DNA from: an uncultured Acetatifactor sp.
Lineage (GTDB): Bacteria; Bacillota; Clostridia; Lachnospirales; Lachnospiraceae
Assembly (NCBI GenBank): GCA_949840885.1
Contig: CATKYJ010000015.1
Location: 1-64,000, forward strand
Reading direction: 5' to 3'
Length of the DNA: 64,000 bases
In this document: in pieces, positions 52,202 to 60,827 of the stretch
Layout: each line of letters opens with the position of its first letter
Numbering within the stretch: position 1 is the stretch's first letter
Notes under the pieces: model-generated
Told to the model about the DNA's origin: nothing
Database searches by the model: none
What the model saw: only the letters and a program-made list of their open reading frames with translations
Made by a program: the position numbers and the translations under genes

Positions 52202-53521
52202 ATGAAAATCACTTTCATGGGTGCGGGGAGCACTATTTTCGCGCGCAACGTCATCGGCGACTGCATGTGCAGCGAGGTGCTGCGGGACAGCGTCTTTGCG
52301 CTCTATGATATCAACGGGGAGCGGCTGGAGGAGAGCCGGGTCATCCTCGAAGCCATCCGCCAGACAGCGGGAGGCTACGGCAGCATTGAGTGCTATCTGG
52401 GCGTGGAGAACCGCAGGGAAGCCCTGCGGGGTGCGGATTTCGTGGTCAACGCCATCCAAGTGGGAGGGTATGATCCCTGCACCATCATCGACTTCGAGAT
52501 TCCGAAGAAATACGGTCTGCGCCAGACCATCGGGGACACCCTGGGCATCGGCGGCATCATGCGCGCCCTGCGCACCATCCCGGTGATGGAGGGCTTTGCC
52601 AGAGACATGGAGGAGGTCTGTCCTGACGCGCTCTTTTTAAACCATGTCAACCCCATGGCCATGCTGACCGGCTACATCCAGCGCTATACCGGCGTGCGCA
52701 CCGTTGGGCTCTGCCACAGCGTGCAGAGCTGCTCCAGGAACATCCTGAAAGTCCTGGACATGCATGATAAGCTGGAGGGGCGCAGGGACTTCATCGCCGG
52801 CATCAACCATATGGCATGGCTTCTGGAGATCCGGGACAAGGACGGCGTGGATCTGTATCCGGAGATCAAGGCCCGCGTCGCCGCCAAGATGGAGGATCCG
52901 GAATGTGACGACAAGGTGCGCCTGGACTACATCCGGAGATTCGGGTACTTCTGTACGGAATCCAGCGAGCACAATGCCGAGTATAATATGTTCTACATCA
53001 AGGATCGTTATCCCGACCTGGTGAAGCGCTTCAATATCCCGCTGGACGAGTACCCCAGGCGCTGCGTGGAGCAGATCGAGGGCTGGAAGAAAGAGTATAA
53101 GGAGATGCTGGAGAAAGGCGTAAAGAAGCATGAGCGCTCCAAGGAGTACTCCTCCCACATCATGGAGGCCTGTGTCACCGACGTGCCCTACCGGATCGGA
53201 GGCAATGTCCTCAATACCGGGCGGCTGATCTCCAACCTGCCTGAGGAAGCCTGCGTGGAGGTGCCCTGCCTGGTAGACGGGTCGGGTGTCCATCCCTGCT
53301 ATGTGGGCCCGCTGCCCATACAGTGCGCAGCCATGAACATGACCAACATCAACACGCAGCTGCTCACCATCGAGGCGGCCCGAACAAAGAAAAAAGATCA
53401 CATCTACCAGGCGGCCATGCTGGATCCCCATACCGGCAGCGAACTGGACATTGATACCATCGTCAAGATGGTGGACGAGATGATCGAGGCACACGGGGAT
53501 TATCTGCCGAAGTACCATTGA
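52202..53521 (+). CDS. GH4-family glycosidase (alpha-galactosidase type) 2
   Basis: 439 residues. The NAD motif is MGAGSTIFARNVIGDCM, followed by LYDINGERL, LNHVNPMAMLTGY, the metal cysteine in GLCHSVQSC (Cys171) and GINHMAWLLEI. Overall closest in pattern to MelA-type alpha-galactosidases. It differs clearly from the first GH4 (34012), for example at the dinucleotide loop, so the two probably have different substrates. AAGGAGG lies 6-12 bases before the ATG. Cytoplasmic; sits directly after the importer permeases. Confidence 0.93.
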   Translation: MKITFMGAGSTIFARNVIGDCMCSEVLRDSVFALYDINGERLEESRVILEAIRQTAGGYGSIECYLGVENRREALRGADFVVNAIQVGGYDPCTIIDFEIPKKYGLRQTIGDTLGIGGIMRALRTIPVMEGFARDMEEVCPDALFLNHVNPMAMLTGYIQRYTGVRTVGLCHSVQSCSRNILKVLDMHDKLEGRRDFIAGINHMAWLLEIRDKDGVDLYPEIKARVAAKMEDPECDDKVRLDYIRRFGYFCTESSEHNAEYNMFYIKDRYPDLVKRFNIPLDEYPRRCVEQIEGWKKEYKEMLEKGVKKHERSKEYSSHIMEACVTDVPYRIGGNVLNTGRLISNLPEEACVEVPCLVDGSGVHPCYVGPLPIQCAAMNMTNINTQLLTIEAARTKKKDHIYQAAMLDPHTGSELDIDTIVKMVDEMIEAHGDYLPKYH

Positions 53522-53596
53522 CCGCAGCCTGCAGCGCGGCGGCTCGGAGACGGGAAGCCGCCGGAGTTGTCCGGGGGCTCCCCCAAAGGAGGGCAT

Positions 53597-55645
53597 ATGG
53601 AGAAAAAAATCCTATTCCCGCAGGTAGGCGGATTCCTGCACGGCGGGGATTACAATCCGGAGCAGTGGCTGGATCGGCGCGACGTCCTTGAGGAGGATGT
53701 GCGGCTGATGAAGCTGGCTGGTGTCAACTGTGCGACATTGGGCGTCTTTTCCTGGGCTTCCTATGAGCCGTCCGAGGGGGAATTCCGCTTTGGATGGCTG
53801 GAGGAAGTCATGGACCGCCTGTATGCGGAGGGGATCTACACGATTCTGGCAACGCCGTCGGCTGCGAAGCCCGCATGGCTGGACAGGGCCTGGCCGGAGG
53901 TCATGGTGACAGGGGCGGACGGCACGCGCCGCAGGCACGGGGAACGAGGCAATTTCTGCTTCTCCTCTCCCAAATACCGGGAGAAAGTGCAGAGCGTAGA
54001 CCGGAAGCTGGCCGAACGCTTCGGATCCCACCCGGGCCTGCTGCTCTGGCATGTTTCCAATGAGGTGGGAGGCGAGTGTTTCTGCCCTCTGTGCGCGGAG
54101 CGGTTCCGCGGGCATCTGCGGAGGAGGTTTGACAATGACATAGAGAAACTGAACCGGGCATGGTGGACGCCTTTCTGGGGGCATTGCTACAATGATTTCT
54201 CCCAGGTGGATCCACCCTATTCCAACGGCGAGAACAGCATTCCGGGGCTGGTGGTGGAATGGAAGCGTTTCTCCACATGGAACCTGACGGACTTCCTGAA
54301 GACGGAGATCCGGGCACTGCGGGAAGCGGCGCCACAGATTCCGGTTACAACGAATTTCATGGCCTTTTCCCAGAAGCTTGACTACAGGGAAGTGGCGAGA
54401 GAGCTGTCCTTGGTCTCCTGGGACAGCTATCCGTCTTTTCACAATGACAGAGAGGCCCTTTACGACACCATGGCGGGGACGGCGTTTCACCATGGGCTGA
54501 TCCGCTCCCTGAAGCCGGGGATCCCCTACCTGCTGATGGAGTGCACGCCCAGTGTGGTGCATGGGATGGATTATAATAAACAGAAGCGACCGGGTATCCA
54601 CCAGCTGGCCAGCCTGCAGGCCATTGCCTGCGGCTCCGACTCGGTAATGTATTTCCAGTGGCGCAAGAACCGGGGAGGTTGCGAGCAGCATCACGGCGCT
54701 GTAGTAGATCATCTGGGCACGGGCGACACGCGGGTGTTCCGGGAGGTGAGCGGCGTAGGCGAGATGCTGGGCCGCATCCGGGAGGCGGCGGGGACTGTGC
54801 CGGAGGCGAAAGCTGCCCTGCTCGTGGACTGGGACAACCGATGGTCCCTTCAGACGGGGCAGCTGGGGAGCAGACATACGAAGAACTATGTGGAGACCTG
54901 TATGGCGCTCTGGAAAGAATTTTTCCGGCGGGGCGTGGAGATGGATATCGTCTCCTCGGAGGCGTCCCTGTCCGGGTACCGGGTGGCGGTGGCACCCATG
55001 ATGTACATGCTGCGGCCCGGCACAGCTGCCAATCTGAAACGGTTCGTGGAGGAGGGCGGCCTGCTGTTAGCGACCTACATGACAGGCTATGTGGATCAGA
55101 ACCAACTCTGCTATATGGGCGGCTTCCCGGGGGACGGCCTCTCCGAATTGTTCGGCGTGGTAAGCGAGGAACTGGACACGCTGTACCCGTCGGATCGGAA
55201 CCGAATCCGCTTTTCGGACGGGGAAGAATGGGAGGTATATGACTATGCGGAGATCCTGCGCGTGGGAGATGCCCAGGCGCTGGGTGTGTATGCGGAGGAT
55301 TACTACCAGGGCGGCGCTGCCGTCACCTGCCGCGCCAGCGGAAAGGGCAAGGCCTATTATGTGGCGGCCAGGACGTCGCCGGAGCAGATGGGGACGCTGT
55401 TCGAGCGGATGCTCGGGGAGGCGGGAGTGCCCGTGAAGCGGCTGCCAGAGGGCGTGGAATACCATCGGAGACGGGGAGAAGAGGGCATCTACGATTTCTA
55501 CCTGAACTGGACTGCACAGGCGCAGACCGTGCCCTGCGCGGAGGGAACAGATCTTTTTACGGGCCTGCACACGGAGGGCGGCGCGCTTAAGCTTGAGCCT
55601 CTGGGCGCTGCGGTAATCCTGGCAGATGCGCAGGGAAATGTATGA
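53597..55645 (+). CDS. GH42-family beta-galactosidase
   Basis: 682 residues, no signal peptide. GH42 layout: TIM barrel (HGGDYNPEQWLDRRDVLEED, TLGVFSWASYEPSEGEFRF, ILATPSAAKPAWL), acid/base Glu156 in WHVSNEVGGECFC, and nucleophile Glu315 in YLLMECTPSVVHG. The trimerisation domain (LLVDWDNRWSLQTGQ) and a C-terminal beta domain follow. Four cysteines around 159-165 are in the region of the zinc cluster seen in some GH42 enzymes. AAAGGAGGG before ATG 53597 decides the start. Releases terminal beta-galactose from imported oligosaccharides. Confidence 0.94.
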   Translation: MEKKILFPQVGGFLHGGDYNPEQWLDRRDVLEEDVRLMKLAGVNCATLGVFSWASYEPSEGEFRFGWLEEVMDRLYAEGIYTILATPSAAKPAWLDRAWPEVMVTGADGTRRRHGERGNFCFSSPKYREKVQSVDRKLAERFGSHPGLLLWHVSNEVGGECFCPLCAERFRGHLRRRFDNDIEKLNRAWWTPFWGHCYNDFSQVDPPYSNGENSIPGLVVEWKRFSTWNLTDFLKTEIRALREAAPQIPVTTNFMAFSQKLDYREVARELSLVSWDSYPSFHNDREALYDTMAGTAFHHGLIRSLKPGIPYLLMECTPSVVHGMDYNKQKRPGIHQLASLQAIACGSDSVMYFQWRKNRGGCEQHHGAVVDHLGTGDTRVFREVSGVGEMLGRIREAAGTVPEAKAALLVDWDNRWSLQTGQLGSRHTKNYVETCMALWKEFFRRGVEMDIVSSEASLSGYRVAVAPMMYMLRPGTAANLKRFVEEGGLLLATYMTGYVDQNQLCYMGGFPGDGLSELFGVVSEELDTLYPSDRNRIRFSDGEEWEVYDYAEILRVGDAQALGVYAEDYYQGGAAVTCRASGKGKAYYVAARTSPEQMGTLFERMLGEAGVPVKRLPEGVEYHRRRGEEGIYDFYLNWTAQAQTVPCAEGTDLFTGLHTEGGALKLEPLGAAVILADAQGNV

Positions 55646-55702
55646 TATCAGGGACATATGGATTTGTGCCGCCGGCTTTATGGCGGCGGAATGGAGGTTT
55701 TT

Positions 55703-57289
55703 ATGGGAAATGCCGGCTGCTTTCGCCGTTTCGGAACCATGCTGGACTGCTCCAGAAACGCGGTTCCCAATGTGGAGAGCCTGAAGAAATGGATCAGCCT
55801 GACGGCTGATATGGGCTGCAACTGTCTGCAGCTCTACACAGAGGATACTTATGAGGTGGAGGGACACCCATATTTCGGCTATATGCGGGGCCGCTACTCA
55901 AAGGCAGAATTAAAGGAGATCGATGCTTACGCACTCTCGAAAGGGATGGAGCTGATCCCCTGCGTCCAGACTCTGGCTCATCTCTCCTCCATCAACCGAT
56001 GGGATGCTTTCGAGGATCATATGGACACGGAGGACATCCTGCTGATCGGGGATGAGGCGGTCTATGAGTTTATCGATTCCATGTTCGCTACATTCGCGGA
56101 ATGCTTTACCAGCCGCGTGGCGCATATCGGCATGGACGAGGCGCACATGATAGGGCGCGGGAAGTACTACGACCTGCACGGGGACAGCGACCGCGTTCAG
56201 ATTCTGTTAGAACATCTGCAGCGGGTCAGCGAGATTGGAAAGAAGTACGGCTTCACTCTTCTCATCTGGTCGGACATGTTTTTCCGCCTGGCCTCGGGAG
56301 GGAACTACTACAATCCGGGCGCCAATCTGGACACACGCATCCGGGAGGAGATCCCGGACAATGTGGAGCTGGTCTATTGGGACTACTGTATCCGGGAAGA
56401 GAGCCATTTCGCCGCCATGCTGGACGCGCATAACAGGATGGCCGACAACACCTGGTTCGCGGGCGGGCTGCAGAGATGGGCCGGATTTGCGCCCTATAAC
56501 GGCTACAGCATTGCCGCAGCCAAACCGGCAGTGGAGGGCTGCAGGAACAACGGGGTGCGGGACGTGATCATGACCATGTGGGGGGACAATGGCGGAGAAT
56601 GCTCTTCCTTTGCCGTCCTTCCGTCCCTCTTCTACGCGGCCAGAGTGGCAGCAGGGGAGACCGATGATGGAGTCATTGCGGCGCAGTTCGAAGAGAAGTT
56701 CGGAATTCCCTTTGAGAAGTTCATGTACCTGGATCTGCCCGGGACGCCCAACGCTCATTTCAAAGACGTGGTGCATCCGGAGAAATATCTGCTTTATAAT
56801 GACTGCTTCACCGGCATGGCGGACTGCAACCTGACGGGCGCGGAAGGGACAGAGTACGCGGCATGCGCCGAGGCGCTCTCGGAGATGGCGGAGGATCCCG
56901 AGTGGGGATACCTCTTCGCCACCCAGAAAGCGCTGTGCAGCGTCCTTGCAGTGAAAGCCAACTTAGGGCAGAGGACCAGACAGGCCTATCTGGCGAAAGA
57001 CCGGGCAGCCGTTGCCTCCCTGACCGGCGAATACGGGCAGTTGGAGGAGAGGCTGGAGGTCTTCTATGAGGCTTTCCGGACGCAGTGGTACAAGGAGAAC
57101 AAGGCGTTCGGCTTCGAGGTGCAGGACATCCGGCTGGGCGGTCTCATCCGGCGGGTGGAGGACTGCAGGAGGCGGCTTGAGGCCTGGAGCCGGGGAGAAC
57201 TGGCCCGGATTGAGGAACTGGAGGAGCAGCAGCTAAAGTATACGGCCAGACGCGACTGGAACCACCTGGTCAGCGCGAGCAGACTTTGA
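55703..57289 (+). CDS. GH20-like hexosaminidase
   Basis: 528 residues, no signal peptide. TIM-barrel with GCNCLQLYTEDTYEVEGHPYFG, LIPCVQTLAHLSSI and the catalytic pair Asp145-Glu146 in VAHIGMDEAHMIGRG, then LLIWSDMFFRL, VYWDYC and VIMTMWGDNGGECS. This is the compact cytoplasmic GH20 type without the usual N-terminal GH20b domain. Expected to remove beta-linked N-acetylhexosamine; its presence suggests that the target glycan contains amino sugar, or that the enzyme has an altered specificity. GGAGG five bases before ATG 55703; two further in-frame starts lie just upstream. Confidence 0.85.
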   Translation: MGNAGCFRRFGTMLDCSRNAVPNVESLKKWISLTADMGCNCLQLYTEDTYEVEGHPYFGYMRGRYSKAELKEIDAYALSKGMELIPCVQTLAHLSSINRWDAFEDHMDTEDILLIGDEAVYEFIDSMFATFAECFTSRVAHIGMDEAHMIGRGKYYDLHGDSDRVQILLEHLQRVSEIGKKYGFTLLIWSDMFFRLASGGNYYNPGANLDTRIREEIPDNVELVYWDYCIREESHFAAMLDAHNRMADNTWFAGGLQRWAGFAPYNGYSIAAAKPAVEGCRNNGVRDVIMTMWGDNGGECSSFAVLPSLFYAARVAAGETDDGVIAAQFEEKFGIPFEKFMYLDLPGTPNAHFKDVVHPEKYLLYNDCFTGMADCNLTGAEGTEYAACAEALSEMAEDPEWGYLFATQKALCSVLAVKANLGQRTRQAYLAKDRAAVASLTGEYGQLEERLEVFYEAFRTQWYKENKAFGFEVQDIRLGGLIRRVEDCRRRLEAWSRGELARIEELEEQQLKYTARRDWNHLVSASRL

Positions 57290-57382
57290 CAAAGGGAGCG
57301 CGGCTTTACATCCATACGGATCATACAGACGGCGGCACAGGCTTCGCTTGATACAGCGAAAAGAAAAATAAGGAGGATGGAT

Positions 57383-59041
57383 ATGAAAAGAAAACTGATG
57401 GCACTTATGCTTGCGGGCAGCATGGCGCTCTCCCTGTTCGGGTGCGGACAGGATGATGGAAAGGGTTCGGAGTCCAAAAGCGAACAATCGGCTGCGAGTG
57501 AAAATCACACGGGGGGGCAGGAAGAAGACGATGGGGGAGAGTTCTCCTATCCGATGGAGCCCATCACCCTGACGTTAAACAGAAACAATGTGTACCAGTG
57601 GGGCACTTATGTGGACATGTTCAATCCGGATCTGACCTACGCCAATTTCAATCAGCTGCGGGAGAAGACGGGCGTGACGCTGGAGCCGTTTGGCTGCGAG
57701 AGCGCAGACGTCAACAGCCCCGAGTTCACGCTGATGCTGGTGAACGCCGATAAAGCCGGCTTGCCGGACATCGTCGAATGTAACTGGAACAAGTATAACG
57801 GCGGCCCGGCGGCAGCGATCAGGGACGGGTACATCATAGCGCTGAACGACTATATAGACAAATGGATGCCCAATTTTAAGAAGATCCTGGACGAGAATCC
57901 CCAAGTCAAGAATATGATCTCCCTGCCGGACGGCACTATCACAATGCTGCCGCACCTGTGCCTGGACGAGGGTGATTTCAAGACCTCCGGTTTCGCCATC
58001 CGCAAGGACTGGGTAGAGTCGCAGGGGTTTAAGGTGTCCACCACCATGACCATCGCGGAGTTGGATCAAGTACTGCGGGCCGTCAAGGATGCCTATGAAT
58101 TAGAGGGGAACGGCAAAGCGCCCCTGACATTTGAGCTTAGGTGGCTTTGGAACATGAACAGCGCCTGCTTAAGCTCCGCTTATCATACGATGTACGGCTT
58201 CCATGCGGAGGACGGGAAAGTGAGCCTGGGCCCCCTGGATCCCTCCTACAAGGATTTCGTTGCACAGATGCAGATTTGGTACCGGGACGGGATTCTGGAT
58301 CCGGACATTGCCACAGTGGGCAAATCGGAAGTCAGAGGAAAATTTGCCCTTGGCAGAGCTGCAATGGCTCTTTGCACCAGTGTGGATCCTGCCAGACAGC
58401 AGGGCGCCGATGTGTTCTATGTGGACGGCACGGTGTCCGAGGAGGAGAAAGCGAACGGGGCGATTCCTCAGTACGGAGCCTATCCCGATGGAATAGGGTA
58501 CGGCTGGTCCATCTCCACGTCCTGCAAGGACATTGAGGCTGCCTGCCGTTTCCTGGACTACGGCTTCAGCGAAGAGGGCTCCATGCTGTTAAGCTACGGC
58601 GTAGAGGGAGTAACCTATAACATTGACGAGAACGGAAAGGTGATATTCACGGATCTGATCCTGAACGCAGAGGGAGGAGATCCGACCTCCTGCAGGGATT
58701 TCTACACCAGGTGGGCCGGCTGGGCGATGTACATAAGGGGGAATTACTATCTATCGACTTTCACCAATCCCAATTATGAGGAGGATCTGGCCGATACGAA
58801 CATGAAAGAGCATTCGGTCTCCGATAATCTCCCGCTTACGGAAGAGGAGGCCGCTGTGATCGGCGAGTACTGGAACGACCTGGACACCCATTGCCGGGAG
58901 ATGATCATGCTGTTCATCACAGGCGAGAAAGACATGAGCGAGTGGGACGACTTCGTGCAGGGCCTGCATGACAACTGGCATATCGATGAGGTCATCGCGG
59001 CGAAGCAGAGCGCATATGACAGAGTGATGAAAGATCAGTGA
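57383..59041 (+). CDS. Extracellular sugar-binding lipoprotein (LplA-like)
   Basis: 552 residues. Lipoprotein signal peptide MKRKLMALMLAGSMALSLFG with the lipobox LFGC; the mature protein starts at Cys21 and has a Ser/Glu/Gly-rich linker. The body has the solute-binding-protein layout of the LplA family for large oligosaccharides: FNQLREKTGVTLEP, LPDIVECNWNKYNGG, ALNDYIDKWMPNFKK, GFAIRKDWVESQGF and YGWSISTSCKDIEAACRFLDY. AAGGAGG six bases before ATG 57383 sets the start. Anchored outside the membrane and delivers ligand to the permeases at 50291 and 51267. Confidence 0.94.
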   Translation: MKRKLMALMLAGSMALSLFGCGQDDGKGSESKSEQSAASENHTGGQEEDDGGEFSYPMEPITLTLNRNNVYQWGTYVDMFNPDLTYANFNQLREKTGVTLEPFGCESADVNSPEFTLMLVNADKAGLPDIVECNWNKYNGGPAAAIRDGYIIALNDYIDKWMPNFKKILDENPQVKNMISLPDGTITMLPHLCLDEGDFKTSGFAIRKDWVESQGFKVSTTMTIAELDQVLRAVKDAYELEGNGKAPLTFELRWLWNMNSACLSSAYHTMYGFHAEDGKVSLGPLDPSYKDFVAQMQIWYRDGILDPDIATVGKSEVRGKFALGRAAMALCTSVDPARQQGADVFYVDGTVSEEEKANGAIPQYGAYPDGIGYGWSISTSCKDIEAACRFLDYGFSEEGSMLLSYGVEGVTYNIDENGKVIFTDLILNAEGGDPTSCRDFYTRWAGWAMYIRGNYYLSTFTNPNYEEDLADTNMKEHSVSDNLPLTEEEAAVIGEYWNDLDTHCREMIMLFITGEKDMSEWDDFVQGLHDNWHIDEVIAAKQSAYDRVMKDQ

Positions 59042-59238
59042 GAGGATCTGCCGCAGACATAGACTTTGGCGGCTGTGTGCTGAGGGCAGGAGAAAGCAGG
59101 AGAGGGCGTCCGCCCCTCCTGCCGATGCTGCCGCCTCCGCCAGCGGCGTCCGGGGGCGAAAGTTTTTGGCGCAGAAACAGCAGAAAAAACTACTGCCAAA
59201 ATTTGTGTCAAAATTTTGAAAATTTTTGAATTAAGGTA

Positions 59239-59267
59239 TTGCAAATTGGAAATACTTCGTGTATAAT
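59239..59267 (+). promoter_or_regulatory. Promoter of the tRNA-Gln gene
   Basis: TTGCAA (59239-59244), 17-base spacer, TATAAT (59262-59267), 19 bases before the mature tRNA start. Confidence 0.75.
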
Positions 59268-59286
59268 ATTTCAAGTGACAGGACAT

Positions 59287-59358
59287 AGGGCTATCGCCAA
59301 ACGGTAAGGCAACGGACTCTGACTCCGTCATTTCAAGGTTCGAATCCTTGTAGCCCTG
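59287..59358 (+). tRNA. tRNA-Gln (anticodon CUG)
   Basis: Complete cloverleaf of 72 bases: acceptor arms AGGGCTA/TAGCCCT with discriminator G, D stem GCC/GGC, anticodon stem ACGGA/TCCGT with loop CTCTGAC (anticodon CTG at 59319-59321, reading CAG), T stem CAAGG/CCTTG with TTCGAAT loop. CCA is not encoded. It marks the boundary between the GC-rich glycan locus and the AT-rich mobile island. Confidence 0.97.
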
Positions 59359-59364
59359 TTCTAA

Positions 59365-59399
59365 AACCCCGGTGGAGAGATTCACCGGGGTTATTTTTT
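59365..59399 (+). terminator. Rho-independent terminator of tRNA-Gln
   Basis: AACCCCGGTG (59365-59374) and CACCGGGGTT (59383-59392) around an 8-base loop, then a run of six T. Confidence 0.92.
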
Positions 59400-59458
59400 G
59401 CTGTAAAATCAAGGGTTTGCGGGCTTTGGGGCTGTGAATTATTCTATGGGCATAGAAA

Positions 59459-59947
59459 ATGCCGTCAGTAAAATTTGTAAAAGAACCTTATGGGAGAGAC
59501 AAAGATATTCAGAATCTGCTCTGCTATATAGCAGGGGAGTGTGACAGTAAAGAGGAGCATACACGTTATTGCTGCGGAGAAGGGGTACCTCTCGCACCGG
59601 GGAAGGCCGCCAGACGAATGATAAGCGTACAAAAATCATTCGGAAAAGCGGAAAGAAAATATGGGAAGAAGGCAAACAGGCGAATTTATCATTATATTGT
59701 ATCCTTTCCGCTCTCTATGGATGATGCAAATTGTGTAAAGCTGGTGGCGATGGAGATTGCAGATATTTTTTCCGGACAGTACCAGGTTTATTATGGAATC
59801 CATGAGGATGAGGCGCATCTACATATCCATTATGCAATTAATGCGGTCAGCTATGTGGATGGAAAGAAGTGGCATAAGAGCAGGAAAGAAATTGAGAAGC
59901 TGGAAGCGCAGATGCGAGAAAGGGCAAAGGAAGTTTTGAGGCGCTAA
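59459..59947 (+). CDS. Short relaxase/mobilisation protein
   Basis: 162 residues resembling the N-terminal nuclease part of plasmid and transposon relaxases. The metal-binding histidine triad is visible in HEDEAHLHIHYAINAVSYVDG; a tyrosine near the N-terminus (residue 11 or 22) would be the nicking residue. Full-length relaxases are usually several hundred residues, so this is either a minimal form or truncated after RERAKEVLRR. Starts directly after the tRNA-Gln gene, in sequence of markedly lower GC than the glycan locus. Confidence 0.75.
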   Translation: MPSVKFVKEPYGRDKDIQNLLCYIAGECDSKEEHTRYCCGEGVPLAPGKAARRMISVQKSFGKAERKYGKKANRRIYHYIVSFPLSMDDANCVKLVAMEIADIFSGQYQVYYGIHEDEAHLHIHYAINAVSYVDGKKWHKSRKEIEKLEAQMRERAKEVLRR

Positions 59948-60131
59948 CGGATGCGCCTAAGAAGCATTTACAAGTTGGAGGATAAAGAAACTTTATCTAA
60001 TTATATTGTAGTCTAAATAAATGTGGTGCCAGTATGGCGAGAGCGGTACCATGTTGGGTAAAAAGGAGTATAGGTTCTATTATTTCGTATTAATCGTATT
60101 ATGTTGAAGATTACATATAAAAAGCTACAAA
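59948..60131. other. AT-rich spacer, nothing recognised
   Basis: The 184 bases between relaxase and XRE genes hold no frame with a ribosome site and no clear repeat. Confidence 0.5.
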
Positions 60132-60467
60132 TTAAGAAATGTCAAGAAATGCGTGAATCATTTGCAATATAGAATACCGCTGTTGCTGATTTAAGCATTT
60201 CCAGAGTTGAAATAACTCCTGCTGTTCTTCAGTTAGGGTATTTTCCAAAGGGTTCTCAGAAAAAAATTGGCATAAAGAGATACCAAAGCCTGCGCATATT
60301 CGTTCTATGGAGGAGACAGATGGAACCATATTCTTTCGATACCAGGTGGAAATTGTGGATTGGGCAATGTTTGAATTTTTTGCCAAGGTGTATTCGCTCC
60401 AGTTCCTTTTCTGGCGTTCATTCGTGATTTTTTGCAATACATCGAAATTAGATTTTTTGTGTTCCAT
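60132..60467 (-). CDS. XRE-family HTH transcriptional regulator
   Basis: 111 residues. The helix-turn-helix occupies about residues 15-65 (NWSEYTLAKNSNIAQSTIST then WYRKNMVPSVSSIERICAGFG), with the SLCQFFSE ending typical of XRE/SinR-type proteins; the C-terminal 40 residues are helical and may dimerise. GGAGGT precedes the ATG. It is divergent from the small membrane protein and GTPase, with a shared intergenic region carrying the plus-strand promoter, which suggests that it represses that pair. Confidence 0.9.
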   Translation of the reverse strand: MEHKKSNFDVLQKITNERQKRNWSEYTLAKNSNIAQSTISTWYRKNMVPSVSSIERICAGFGISLCQFFSENPLENTLTEEQQELFQLWKCLNQQQRYSILQMIHAFLDIS

Positions 60468-60524
60468 TATAATACCTCCATATATCTATCGTTAAATTTA
60501 TTTCGATTATATGAAGTAAAAGGA

Positions 60525-60553
60525 TTGAAAAATACTTATAAATACCGTATAAT
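60525..60553 (+). promoter_or_regulatory. Promoter of the small membrane protein-GTPase pair
   Basis: TTGAAA (60525-60530), 17-base spacer, TATAAT (60548-60553), about 80 bases before the first start codon and 58 bases from the divergent regulator gene. Confidence 0.65.
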
Positions 60554-60633
60554 TTATATTGTTATTTATTATTAATGAAATATTTACGAAGTGAGGTTCT
60601 TTTCTGAAAAATAAAACAAAAAAGGAGAAAATG

Positions 60634-60795
60634 ATGGAAAGAAGACAGAAAGAAAATAAGCCCATTAAAAGCAAAGCGGTAGTTAAGACAATTGTTGGTC
60701 TGGTAGGGAGCATAGCAGTTGGCGCAATTGTATCTTGGGCGATGCCTAAAATGCAAAAGAAGATGGCAGATAAAATATATAAGAAGATGATGTAA
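60634..60795 (+). CDS. Small membrane protein, 53 residues
   Basis: Reads MERRQKENKPIKSKAVVKT, then a transmembrane helix IVGLVGSIAVGAIVSWAMP and a basic end KMQKKMADKIYKKMM. AAAGGAG at 60621-60627 supports ATG 60634 (ATG 60631 is also in frame). It is 32 bases before the GTPase and surely co-transcribed. The single helix with basic, amphipathic flanks is reminiscent of small toxins or membrane adaptors, but there is no family match I can name. Confidence 0.7.
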   Translation: MERRQKENKPIKSKAVVKTIVGLVGSIAVGAIVSWAMPKMQKKMADKIYKKMM

Positions 60796-60827
60796 TTGCA
60801 AAATTGATTTACGAGAGGATAAAAAAT

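Noticed and set aside
59038..59229. Small frame before tRNA-Gln
   Set aside because: Overlaps the tail of the binding-protein gene and the tRNA promoter region, with no ribosome site.
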